Positions 33,987 through 41,797 of a DNA stretch of 64,000 nucleotides are shown one piece after another; the first letter of the stretch is position 1, and each line of letters starts with the position of its first letter. Below the pieces are notes generated by a model. The model saw only the letters and a program-made list of their open reading frames with translations. It did no database searches and was not told where the DNA came from. The DNA lies in contig JAICYD010000004.1 of NCBI GenBank assembly GCA_025934375.1, positions 62,001 through 126,000 of the forward strand. The letters are read 5' to 3'. A program made the translations under genes and the position numbers. The DNA comes from Streptosporangiaceae bacterium (GTDB taxonomy: Bacteria > Actinomycetota > Actinomycetes > Streptosporangiales > Streptosporangiaceae).

Positions 33987-35234
33987 TTAGAGGGAAAGAC
34001 CGCGGGTGAGCAGCTCGCGCTCGGCCGGGTTGGCGGCCAGCGCGAGCGCTCGCTCGCTGGCGCCGCGCGCCGCATCGGCCCGGCCGACGGCGGCCAGCAA
34101 GGTGGCGCGCAGCGCGTGGAATAGGTGATAGCCGTCGAGGTCGGCCGCCAGCGGCTCGACCTCGGTCAGCGCCGCCTCGGGGCTGATGGCGTAGCGGGTG
34201 GCGACCGCCCGGTTAAGCAGCACGACCGGGGACGGCGCGAGCTGTTGCAGCCGGCTGTACAGCAGCCGGATCTGCCGCCAGTCGGTTTGCTCGTAGCCGG
34301 GCGCCTGCGCGTGCAGCGCGGCGATGGCGGCCTGCACCTGGTAGGCCCCGGCGCGATGGAACCCGATCGCGCGGTCCAAGATGGCCATCGCCTCCTGCGC
34401 GAGCGCTTGGTTCCACAGCGTCCGGTCCTGTTCCGCCAGGCGGATGAGCCGCCCCCAGCCGTCGAACCGGGCGGCGGCGCGCGACTCGTGCAGCAAGAGC
34501 AGCGCCAGCAGGCCGAGCACTTCGGGCTCCCGCGGCATCAGCTGGTGCAGGGTCCGGGTCAGCGCGATGGCCTGCGCCGCGAGGTCCCGGCGGGCGGGGT
34601 CGCGGCCGGAGCTGGCCAGGTATCCCTCGTTGAACACCAGGTAGACCACCGACAGCACCCCCGCCAGCCGGTCGGCGAGGTCGTCGGGATCGGGGACGCG
34701 CACGGGCGCGCCCGCCTCGCTGAAGATCTTGCGCGCCCGCAGCAGCCGCTGGCTCATCGTCGGCTCGCTGACCAGGAAGGCCGACGCGATCTGGCCGACC
34801 GAAAGGCCGCACACGGCGCGCAGGGTCAGCGCGACCTGCGCCTCCCGGGGCAGCGCCGGATGACAGCAGGCGAAGAGCAGGCCGAGCAGCTCCTCATCCG
34901 CCAGCCGGCCCGGTTCCCCGCCCGCGCAGCGGGCCAGCTCCCCGGCCTCCTGCGGCAGCGCCCATGACTCGGTGACGGACAGCAGCGCCAGCTTGTCCTC
35001 GCCGGCCTTGACCCGGCGGAGCCGGTCGACCGCCTTGCGACGCGCCGTGGTGGCCAGCCACCCCGCGGGGTTAGCGGGGACCCCGTCCCGCGGCCAGTGC
35101 TCGATCGCCTCCACCAGCGCGTCCTGCACCGCGTCCTCGGCGAGCCCGACGTCACCGGTGCGCGCCGCGAGGGCGGCCCGGATCCGGGTCGCCTCCGCCC
35201 GGTAGACACGCTCAAGCGACTCACCGGCCTCCAT
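33987..35234 (-). CDS. ECF42-type RNA polymerase sigma factor
   Basis: A 415-residue sigma factor. Regions 2 and 4 (DVGLAEDAVQDALVEAIEHW, NPAGWLATTARRKAVDRLRR, then GLSVGQIASAFLVSEPTMSQ) occupy the first 180 residues; the C-terminal 230 residues form the helical TPR-like extension typical of ECF42, including VLLNRAVATRYAISPEAAL. There is no anti-sigma gene; the extension itself is thought to control activity in this group. ATG at 35234. Paired with the DGPF gene. Confidence 0.93.
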   Translation of the reverse strand: MEAGESLERVYRAEATRIRAALAARTGDVGLAEDAVQDALVEAIEHWPRDGVPANPAGWLATTARRKAVDRLRRVKAGEDKLALLSVTESWALPQEAGELARCAGGEPGRLADEELLGLLFACCHPALPREAQVALTLRAVCGLSVGQIASAFLVSEPTMSQRLLRARKIFSEAGAPVRVPDPDDLADRLAGVLSVVYLVFNEGYLASSGRDPARRDLAAQAIALTRTLHQLMPREPEVLGLLALLLLHESRAAARFDGWGRLIRLAEQDRTLWNQALAQEAMAILDRAIGFHRAGAYQVQAAIAALHAQAPGYEQTDWRQIRLLYSRLQQLAPSPVVLLNRAVATRYAISPEAALTEVEPLAADLDGYHLFHALRATLLAAVGRADAARGASERALALAANPAERELLTRGLSL

Positions 35235-35358
35235 CGCCCCAGTATGGCCGGCTGCCGTGCATGTCAGGCGGTCGCGGGTTGGCGGCCGGCTGCTCGGCCA
35301 GGGCGTGGGGCCGTTCGCGCGGCTGCTTGGCGTGTAGCTCGCGCGTTACGCTGGCATC

Positions 35359-35799
35359 GTGACTCCGGAGCAGCTCGCTAGCCTCGCGCGGCTGCGCCGC
35401 GCCCGCGACGTGATGGATCGCGAGTACGCCAGCCCGCTCGACCTCGCCGTACTCGCCCGGGTCGCGCTGATGTCGGAGGGGCACTTCTCTCGGCAGTTCC
35501 GCGAGACCTACGGGGAGACGCCCTACTCCTACCTGATGACCCGGCGGATCGAACGGGCGAAGGCGCTGCTGCGCCTGGGCGAGATGTCGGTCACCGAGGT
35601 CTGCATGGCGGTCGGGTGTACCTCGCTCGGCTCGTTCAGCGCGCGCTTCACCGAGCTGGTGGGCGAGACACCGACGGCCTACCGGGCCCGTGGCCACGGC
35701 CCGCTCAAGGGCGTGCCGGGCTGCATCGCCAAGGAGCTGACCCGCCCTAGCCGCGCGCCGGGCAGGGGCGGGGCTGCGCGCGAAGCGGCGGATCGCTAA
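35359..35799 (+). CDS. AraC-family transcriptional regulator
   Basis: A 146-residue regulator consisting almost only of the two AraC helix-turn-helix motifs: LDLAVLARVALMSEGHFSRQ and MSVTEVCMAVGCTSLGSFSA. No ligand-binding domain is present, and a basic C-terminal tail follows. GTG at 35359, 6 nt after TACGCT, so possibly leaderless. The VOC gene follows at once, and AraC-VOC pairs are common, suggesting it controls that gene. Confidence 0.9.
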   Translation: MTPEQLASLARLRRARDVMDREYASPLDLAVLARVALMSEGHFSRQFRETYGETPYSYLMTRRIERAKALLRLGEMSVTEVCMAVGCTSLGSFSARFTELVGETPTAYRARGHGPLKGVPGCIAKELTRPSRAPGRGGAAREAADR

Positions 35800-35809
35800 C
35801 GTGGCGTGC

Positions 35810-36220
35810 ATGGACCTCAGCCTTTCTACGTCCTTCGTCCAAGTCCATGATCCCGACCTCGCGCTGGCCTTCTACCGCGACGTGCTCGGCCTCGAACTGC
35901 GCAGCGACGTCGCCAACGACGACTCCCGGTGGATCACCGTCGGCTCCCCCTCTCAGCCGGGCGTCTCGATCGTCTTGACCAACTACGTGCACGGCAGCCC
36001 GGCCGACCGTGACGTGATCGCCGCCCTGCTCGCCAAGGGCGCCCTCAATGGGGTCAACTTCCGCACCGACGACCTCGACGCCACCTTCGAGAAGGTTCGC
36101 GCCTCGGGCGCCGACGTCGTGCAGGAGCCGGCCGACCAGTTCTGGGGCACGCGAGACTTCGCCGTCCGCGATCCATCCGGCAACCTGGTGCGGATCGACC
36201 AGCCCCCGGCCACGTCGTAA
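35810..36220 (+). CDS. VOC-superfamily protein (glyoxalase/dioxygenase fold)
   Basis: A 136-residue single VOC domain protein: VHDPDLALAFYRDVLGLELR opens the fold and WGTRDFAVRDPSGNLVRIDQ closes it. It may be a metal-dependent lyase, isomerase or resistance protein; substrate unknown. The ATG at 35810 lies 7 nt after TAACGT (35797-35802), which overlaps the AraC stop, so it has its own leaderless promoter inside the preceding gene's end. Confidence 0.88.
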   Translation: MDLSLSTSFVQVHDPDLALAFYRDVLGLELRSDVANDDSRWITVGSPSQPGVSIVLTNYVHGSPADRDVIAALLAKGALNGVNFRTDDLDATFEKVRASGADVVQEPADQFWGTRDFAVRDPSGNLVRIDQPPATS

Positions 36221-36281
36221 CCCGCCGGCGAGAAGATCATCTCGGCAGGCGCGGACCTGGTTCGGCGAGGAGGTTCCCGGG

Positions 36282-37268
36282 ATGATCATCGACTGTGCCC
36301 ACTACCAGAATGGCCGCCGACGCGACGATGGCCCGGTCGCGCTCGAGGAAGCCGCGGTCCGCTGCCTGCAGGGCGGTTTCGTGTGGCTAGGGCTGTTCGA
36401 GCCGGGAGATGAGGAGATTGCCCAGGTCCGGGCGACCTTCGGCCTGCATGAGCTGGCGATTGAAGACGCGCAGAACTTGCACGCGCGGCCGAAGATCGAA
36501 TCCTACGACCGGGATGTCCGGCTGGTCATCTTGCGCACCGCCCACTACGACGACGCCGCCGAGGAAGTCGAGTTCGGACAGATCAGCGTCTTCCTCGCCC
36601 CGAACTTCGTGATCACCGTGCGACGGGGCGTGGCGAGTGAGCTGCGGGGGGCCCGGCAGCGGCTGGAGCAGCGGCCGGAACTGCTCGCCGAGGGCAGCGT
36701 GTCGGCCCTGTGGGCGATCTTGGACCAGGTGGTGGACGGCTATGAGCCGGTCGTCGCCGGGCTCGAGCACGACATCGACCAGATCGAGGCCACCGTGTTC
36801 TCCGGGACCGCCGCCCCTACCGAGCGGATCTACTCACTGCGCGGTGAGGCCACCGACTTCTACCGGGCCGTCCACCCGCTGCTCGCCGTGGTCACCACCG
36901 TCCAGCGCATGACCGATGCTCCGCAGCTGCAGCCGTATTTGCGTGACGTCCAGGACCACCTGCTCCTGGTCAACGAGGAGGTTGTCGCCCAGCGCGACCT
37001 GCTCGCCACGGTCTTGCAGGCCAACATGGCGGTCATCTCCGTCGAGCAGACGCAGATCAGCCTCCGCCAGAATTCCACCATCGAGCAGCTGACGATCCTG
37101 GCCACGGTCTTCCTGCCGCTGACGTTCGTCACCGGGTTCTTCGGCCAGAACTTCGGATGGCTGGTCAACCACATCAACACCGTGACCGCGTTCGTCATCT
37201 ACGGCATCGGCGGCCTCGTACTGCCGCTAGCGCTGCTGTTCCTGTGGCTGCGAGTGCACCGTACGTAG
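36282..37268 (+). CDS. CorA-family magnesium/divalent cation transporter (GQN variant)
   Basis: A 328-residue CorA-like channel. A soluble alpha/beta head (FVWLGLFEPGDEEIAQVRAT) leads into long stalk helices and two C-terminal membrane helices. The pore-mouth motif, normally GMN, reads GQN here (GFFGQNFGWL), which may change ion selectivity. NSTIEQLTILATVFLPLTFV is the usual TM1. ATG at 36282 with AGGAGG 8 nt upstream; the frame upstream overlaps the VOC gene and is not real. Confidence 0.88.
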   Translation: MIIDCAHYQNGRRRDDGPVALEEAAVRCLQGGFVWLGLFEPGDEEIAQVRATFGLHELAIEDAQNLHARPKIESYDRDVRLVILRTAHYDDAAEEVEFGQISVFLAPNFVITVRRGVASELRGARQRLEQRPELLAEGSVSALWAILDQVVDGYEPVVAGLEHDIDQIEATVFSGTAAPTERIYSLRGEATDFYRAVHPLLAVVTTVQRMTDAPQLQPYLRDVQDHLLLVNEEVVAQRDLLATVLQANMAVISVEQTQISLRQNSTIEQLTILATVFLPLTFVTGFFGQNFGWLVNHINTVTAFVIYGIGGLVLPLALLFLWLRVHRT

Positions 37269-37864
37269 CATTCGTTTAGCGTGCACCCGGACGCTGAGGA
37301 GGCCTTCCACGTGCTCGCCACCGCCGCCCAGCGCAACCACCTCACGGCGGCCGAGGTGGCAGCCGACCTCGTCCAGCGGACCAGTGCCCCCGAAGAGCGG
37401 ACCTGACCGGACAGTTCCGGGCTACCCAGGCCGGGCCCCTGGCGGCTAGCGTGTGAAGAGCCACCCTCCCGGAGCACGCCGAGGAACGTGTTGACGTACC
37501 GCAGCGCGGCAGGCCCCGGCGCGGCCTGTCCCTCCACCGCACCGGGTGCCCATGGATGGCTCAGCATCACGGTGCGCGCGCCTAGCATCAGCTGACGCAG
37601 CGACGCCTTCCAGTCGCGACCCTCGGCGGTTACCGGGATCTGGCCGATCACGGCGTCGGCCACGCCGCTGAGAAGGCCGTTCTTACTGCGCACGTGCGTA
37701 TAGAGGGACATCGCCTCGACGCCGAGTTCCTGCGCGAGCCTGCGCATGCTGATTGACTCGATGCCCTCTCGATCGGCGAGCACGATGGCGGCCGACACGA
37801 CCCGCTCCCTTGTCAGGGGAGTGCGCACCCCGGCCCCCGGGCTGCCGACCTCGGAGATCTTCAC
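37199..37864 (-). pseudogene. TetR-family regulator, 3'-truncated
   Basis: The first 136 residues are a TetR regulator of the TetR_C class: TRERVVSAAIVLADREGIES and MRRLAQELGVEAMSLYTHVR form the HTH, then LRYVNTFLGVLREGG. At about 37456 similarity stops and the frame continues 85 residues of Ser/Arg/Thr-rich sequence across the ANTAR remnant and into the CorA 3' end on the other strand. The ligand-binding half is therefore lost or replaced. GTG start overlaps the preceding reductase stop (GTGA). Confidence 0.7.
37281..37406 (+). pseudogene. 3' remnant of an ANTAR-domain gene
   Basis: A 41-codon frame ending in TGA: residues EEAFHVLATAAQRNHLTAAE and VAADLVQRT match the last two helices of ANTAR RNA-binding domains. 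Nothing upstream encodes the rest of such a protein; the fragment begins just after the CorA stop. I infer a deletion remnant. Confidence 0.5.
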
Positions 37865-38829
37865 GTCAGCGCCCGGGTCAGCAGGTCGATGAGCGCGTGC
37901 ACCATCTCCAGGCTGGGGGCCGGCACGCCGGCGAGGCGCGCGAGCTCGACTGGCGCCCCGAGCAGGACGCCGGTCTCCAGTGGCTTGCCGGCCTCGAAGT
38001 CCATGAGCATCGAGGTCTTGTGGTCTCCGACCCTCGCGGCCCCGTCGAAGCGGCGCTCGACCGAGATCTTGGGCGGGCTGCCGAGGCGGGCGGCGATCTC
38101 GGCGGTCTCGCGCATCATCGCCAGCACCAGCTCGCGAGTACCCGGATGGGCGGCGATCTCGCCCATCGTCGCCTGGGTGAGGACGCTGACCGGGTTGAAC
38201 GCCACGTTACCGAGCAGCTTGAGCCAGATGTCGGCGCGCAGGTCCTTCTCCACCGGGCACTTGAGGCCGCCGGCGATCATCGCCTTGCTGAACGCCGTGC
38301 AGCGCTCGGAGATGCTGCCGTCTGGCTCCCCGACGGAGAACCGGGTGCCCTCGACATGCCGGATGACTCCGGGTGCCTCGATCTCGGCCGAGCAGTACAC
38401 CACGCAGCCGATTGCCCTGTCCGGCGGTATCACCGCCGAGACGGCGCCGCCGGGGTCAGCCGCCTCGACGAGGCGCCCCCCATACGGGCCAGCTAGCCCA
38501 TGGAAGTACCACCAGGGAATGCCGTTCTGCGCGGCGACGACACCGGTGCCCGGCCGCAGCAGCGGCGCTAGCAGCGGGCCAGCGCTGGCGTAACTGTAGG
38601 CCTTCAGGCCGAGGAACACGATGTCCACGGGGCCGATCTCGGCGGGGTCATCCGTCGCCGGGGGATGAGCGCGGAAGTCGCCGCGCGGGCTGCGGACGGT
38701 GACCCCGTCCCGCCTCATGGCCGCCAGGTGCTCGCCCCTCGCGAGCAGGTGGACATCGGCGCCGCCACGGTGCAAGGCCGCGCCCACGTACGCGCCGATC
38801 GCGCCGGCCCCGACAACCGCCACCCTCAT
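37861..38829 (-). CDS. Ketopantoate reductase-family protein
   Basis: A 322-residue ApbA/PanE-family NADPH-dependent oxidoreductase. RVAVVGAGAIGAYVGAALHR binds the cofactor, LGLKAYSYAS and VAAQNGIPWW are conserved, and KLLGNVAFNPVSVLT carries the catalytic Lys and Asn. It may reduce ketopantoate or another 2-oxo acid; with the oxalate-CoA-ligase-like gene next to it, a catabolic role is equally likely. The ATG at 38829 overlaps the end of the ligase gene (4 nt), implying an operon. Confidence 0.88.
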   Translation of the reverse strand: MRVAVVGAGAIGAYVGAALHRGGADVHLLARGEHLAAMRRDGVTVRSPRGDFRAHPPATDDPAEIGPVDIVFLGLKAYSYASAGPLLAPLLRPGTGVVAAQNGIPWWYFHGLAGPYGGRLVEAADPGGAVSAVIPPDRAIGCVVYCSAEIEAPGVIRHVEGTRFSVGEPDGSISERCTAFSKAMIAGGLKCPVEKDLRADIWLKLLGNVAFNPVSVLTQATMGEIAAHPGTRELVLAMMRETAEIAARLGSPPKISVERRFDGAARVGDHKTSMLMDFEAGKPLETGVLLGAPVELARLAGVPAPSLEMVHALIDLLTRALT

Positions 38830-40361
38830 TCGTCCACCAGCCCGGCCAGGTTGCGGCGCTGGATCTTGCCCGTCGGGCCCTTCGGGATCTCGGGCAGGAT
38901 GGTGACCCGGGCCGGCCGCTTGAACGCGGCGAGGCGATCGGCGCAGTAGGCGATGAGCTCCCCGGGCGTGGTCCCGCCCTCGCCCGCTGACCGCGACCGG
39001 GCCGCGTCGCGCAAGACGACGACCACGCCTACCTGTTCGCCGTACCTCTCGTCGGGCACCGGGTAGGCGGCCGCCTCCGCGACCGCGGGATGGCCAAGCA
39101 GGACGTCCTCCACCTCGTAGGGCGAGATCTTCTCCCCCGCCCGGTTGATCAGCTCCTTGAGGCGACCCACGAGGGACAGGTAGCCGTCCGCGCTGAGCAT
39201 GCCGAGGTCACCGGTGCGGAACCAGCCGTCCCGGAACGAGGCCTGCGTCGCGGCCGGGTTATCGAGGTACTCATCGACGACCGATGGGCCGCGGACCGCC
39301 ACCTCGCCCTCTTCCCCGGCCGGGACCGGCCGCCAGTCGTCATCGAGGGCGGCGACCTCGATGCCGGTCGCCCGCCCCACCGTCCCCGGCCGGCGCTCGC
39401 CAGGTGGCAGCGGATTGGACGTCATCTGATGGGCCGCCTCGGTCATGCCGTACGCCTCGACCAGCGGGACGCCGATCGCGTCCTCGTAGCGCTGCCACAA
39501 CACCGTGGGCAGGGGCGCCGAGCAGGACCGGGCGAACCGGAGCCGGTGATCCGGGGGCGCGGGCAGCGCCTGGGCCTGCGTGAGGAGCCGCGCGTGGATG
39601 GTCGGAACCGCCGTGTACCAGGTGGCACCGTACCGGCGTGCCTCGTCCCAGAACGCCGATGGCCGGAACCTCGGCAGCACCACGGTGCCGCCGGTCGACA
39701 GCGTCGCCATCACGGTCGCGACCAGGCCGTGCACGTGGAAGAGCGGCATGACGCACATCGTCACGTCATCTCCGGCCAGCTCGTACGTCCGGGCGACCGC
39801 GCCGGTCGACGCGACAAGGTTGCGCTGGCGGATGGGGACGGTCTTCGGCTTGCTGGTAGTGCCGCTGGTGTGCAGCAGCAAGGCCAGCGAATCAAGGCCG
39901 CCCGCCAGCTGATCGCCGACGGCCCGGCGCGGGTCGCCGGCCATCCCGTCAACCCGAAGCTGGCCGTCCTGCATGCTCATCACGCAGGCGGGCACGCCCG
40001 CCGCGGCGGCCGCGGCGATGGCAGTGGCCGCTCCGTCGTGAAACAGGCGGGATACGCGCAGGTCGGCAAGCTCGGCGGTCAGCTCGGGGACGCCGAGGGC
40101 CGGGTTCAGCGGCGCCACCGCGGCGCCACTGTCGACGATGGCGAGAAAGGCCACGATCAGTGCCGGGCCGTTGGCGGCGACCAGCCCGACCCGGTCACCC
40201 TCGCGCACCCCGAGGGCGGCCAGTCGCCCCGCGGCCCGCTCCAGCGCCTGCTGCAGGCCCGCGTATGACAGCACAGCATGCGGCTGGGGGACTACCAGCG
40301 CCGGATGCCGGTCCGACCTCGTGATGAGCTGGCGAAGGCCGACGGGTGGGCTTACGGTCAT
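38826..40361 (-). CDS. AMP-forming acyl-CoA synthetase (oxalate-CoA ligase-like)
   Basis: A 511-residue ANL ligase. The P-loop LLHTSGTTSKPKTVPIRQRN, the A5 motif YGMTEAAHQM, the A7 segment WFRTGDLG and the catalytic Lys near the end (KGPTGKIQRRNL) are all present. SNPLPPGERRPGTVG and overall pattern resemble plant/fungal AAE3 oxalyl-CoA synthetases. Substrate inferred, not shown. ATG at 40361 overlaps the stop of an upstream TetR remnant. First intact gene of an operon with the reductase. Confidence 0.88.
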   Translation of the reverse strand: MTVSPPVGLRQLITRSDRHPALVVPQPHAVLSYAGLQQALERAAGRLAALGVREGDRVGLVAANGPALIVAFLAIVDSGAAVAPLNPALGVPELTAELADLRVSRLFHDGAATAIAAAAAAGVPACVMSMQDGQLRVDGMAGDPRRAVGDQLAGGLDSLALLLHTSGTTSKPKTVPIRQRNLVASTGAVARTYELAGDDVTMCVMPLFHVHGLVATVMATLSTGGTVVLPRFRPSAFWDEARRYGATWYTAVPTIHARLLTQAQALPAPPDHRLRFARSCSAPLPTVLWQRYEDAIGVPLVEAYGMTEAAHQMTSNPLPPGERRPGTVGRATGIEVAALDDDWRPVPAGEEGEVAVRGPSVVDEYLDNPAATQASFRDGWFRTGDLGMLSADGYLSLVGRLKELINRAGEKISPYEVEDVLLGHPAVAEAAAYPVPDERYGEQVGVVVVLRDAARSRSAGEGGTTPGELIAYCADRLAAFKRPARVTILPEIPKGPTGKIQRRNLAGLVDE

Positions 40362-40560
40362 GGTCTGGTTCCTTCCTCACCGCCAGGGACCGCGCCGGCG
40401 GCGACGCGGAGGGCGGCGGCCGCGTTAAAGTCGCCGAGCTGCTGCGGGGTGAGACGGTACCCGGGGCGGTACCAGCGGGCCACGTCGAGGCACAGGGACA
40501 AGGTGGCCAGGGTGGCTGAGGCGGCATCCGGCGGCGCCGGGATCCGTCCCCGCCCGCGGT
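40358..40560 (-). pseudogene. 3' remnant of a TetR regulator
   Basis: In frame with a stop at 40358-40360, the last 60 codons read ATLSLCLDVARWYRPGYRLT then PQQLGDFNAAAALRV, the usual C-terminus of TetR regulators that precede acyl-CoA genes. There is no HTH upstream; the frame is closed by a stop just after 40575. I infer that the 5' part was deleted. Confidence 0.6.
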
Positions 40561-40619
40561 GGTGCTGCCTCGTTGATCACGGCGTGGCTTCCCTTCCCCT
40601 GCGAACAGTATCGGATTCG

Positions 40620-40873
40620 CGGGAATTCGGATCTGGCTCGCGGGCAGCTCCCAGCCCGGGGAGGGCGTCACCCAGAGCCTGGCGACCCAGATCGTCAACA
40701 GCAGCAGGCAGACGGTCAGCCAGGAGGCGGTCGTCTATCCGGCGACGCTGTTGTCCGATGCAGGCGCGCTCGGCGACGACGAATGGCCGACGCACGACTC
40801 GATCATCGGTAGCCGGTTCCTCGCGCGGGCCGTCGAGCACGTTGACGGCGGGGTCGTCCCTGAGGTGAGATAA
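40620..40873 (+). pseudogene. Degraded gene end, possibly proline-racemase-like
   Basis: A + strand frame ending TAA at 40871-40873 reads DDEWPTHDSIIGSRFLARAV then HVDGGVVPEV; HESIIGS-F-G is a signature of the proline racemase C-terminus. No start or upstream domain exists. With the TetR remnant it makes 40.36-40.94 kb a decayed segment. Family assignment is tentative. Confidence 0.3.
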
Positions 40874-40942
40874 ATCCGCTGGTAGGGACCTCGGTTCGCG
40901 CAGGTCGGGACCAAGGGCGTCAATCGAACGGATGGGGTGGTC

Positions 40943-41656
40943 ATGTACAAGGTGGTCTGGATCGCGCGTTACCCCAGCGGCATGGCCCGGCAGGAGGTCA
41001 GCGACTACTGGGCCGGGCACCATGGGCCGTTGATGAGGAGGGTCTCGCCGGTGGCCGGGTACGTTCAGAGTCACGTTCAGGGGCCGCTTCCGGCCGTGTC
41101 CGGAGTCGCGGAAGAGGCAACGCTGTTTGACGGGTACTCGTGCGCGTGGTGGAACGACCGCGCGGACTTCCAGCAGGCGATGTCCACGCCGGAGTGGCAG
41201 CGAGTCGTCGACGACGGTCCCAACGTGTTCGACATGGACTGGCTCTGGAACATGAGCGCCCACATCGAAGAGGTCCCGATGATCGAGGGGCCGGCCAGCC
41301 CCTACAAGGTCGTCTGGATCATTCGGTTCAAAGAAGGCCTGACGCGGGAGGAGGGCCGGGCGCACTGGCGCAACGTCCACGGTCCGATCTTCAAGAACCT
41401 GGGCATCGATCGCTACATCCAGAACCACGTCGTCGGCCCGATCGGCGAAGAAGGCGAAGAAGGCGAGGCCGAGATCGGCTTCGACGGCTTCTCCGAGTGC
41501 TGGTTCCGCGACGAGAGGCAGTTCCGGGACGCCGTCGAGTCCGACACGTGGGCGGTCGCGGTCCAGGACGCCCAGAACGTGTTCGACGTGACCCAGATGT
41601 GGGGCGCGGCGCTCAAGGAGAACGTCGTCGTTCCGCCGCCGCTCGCCGGCGGCTAG
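40943..41656 (+). CDS. Protein with two EthD-like (dimeric alpha/beta barrel) domains
   Basis: A 237-residue protein made of two similar halves. Each begins YKVVWI-R and contains H-GP (WAGHHGPLMRRV in the first, WRNVHGPIFKNL in the second) and ends in NVFDM/NVFDV-x-W. EthD-like domains normally pair as homodimers, so this is a fused pseudo-dimer. Roles range from polyketide cyclisation to ether degradation; none can be chosen here. I take the ATG at 40943; GTG codons at 40937/40940 are alternatives. Confidence 0.8.
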   Translation: MYKVVWIARYPSGMARQEVSDYWAGHHGPLMRRVSPVAGYVQSHVQGPLPAVSGVAEEATLFDGYSCAWWNDRADFQQAMSTPEWQRVVDDGPNVFDMDWLWNMSAHIEEVPMIEGPASPYKVVWIIRFKEGLTREEGRAHWRNVHGPIFKNLGIDRYIQNHVVGPIGEEGEEGEAEIGFDGFSECWFRDERQFRDAVESDTWAVAVQDAQNVFDVTQMWGAALKENVVVPPPLAGG

Positions 41657-41797
41657 CCAGGCGCGTTGCGAGTTTTTTGCGGTTCGCTGACCTGGGTGTT
41701 CGCGGGCCGGCTGACGGGCAGCGGGTAACACAAGACTGTTTTTCCGCGACTTCACCCGGCAATCTTGCGACGGGGCTGTCCACGGAAGGGAAACCAG

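Noticed and set aside
41657..41797. A rifampicin-associated element upstream of helD
   Set aside because: I looked for the GGGGCTTGCGGCAAGCCC-type dyad known ahead of some helD genes and found only a partial, unconvincing match.
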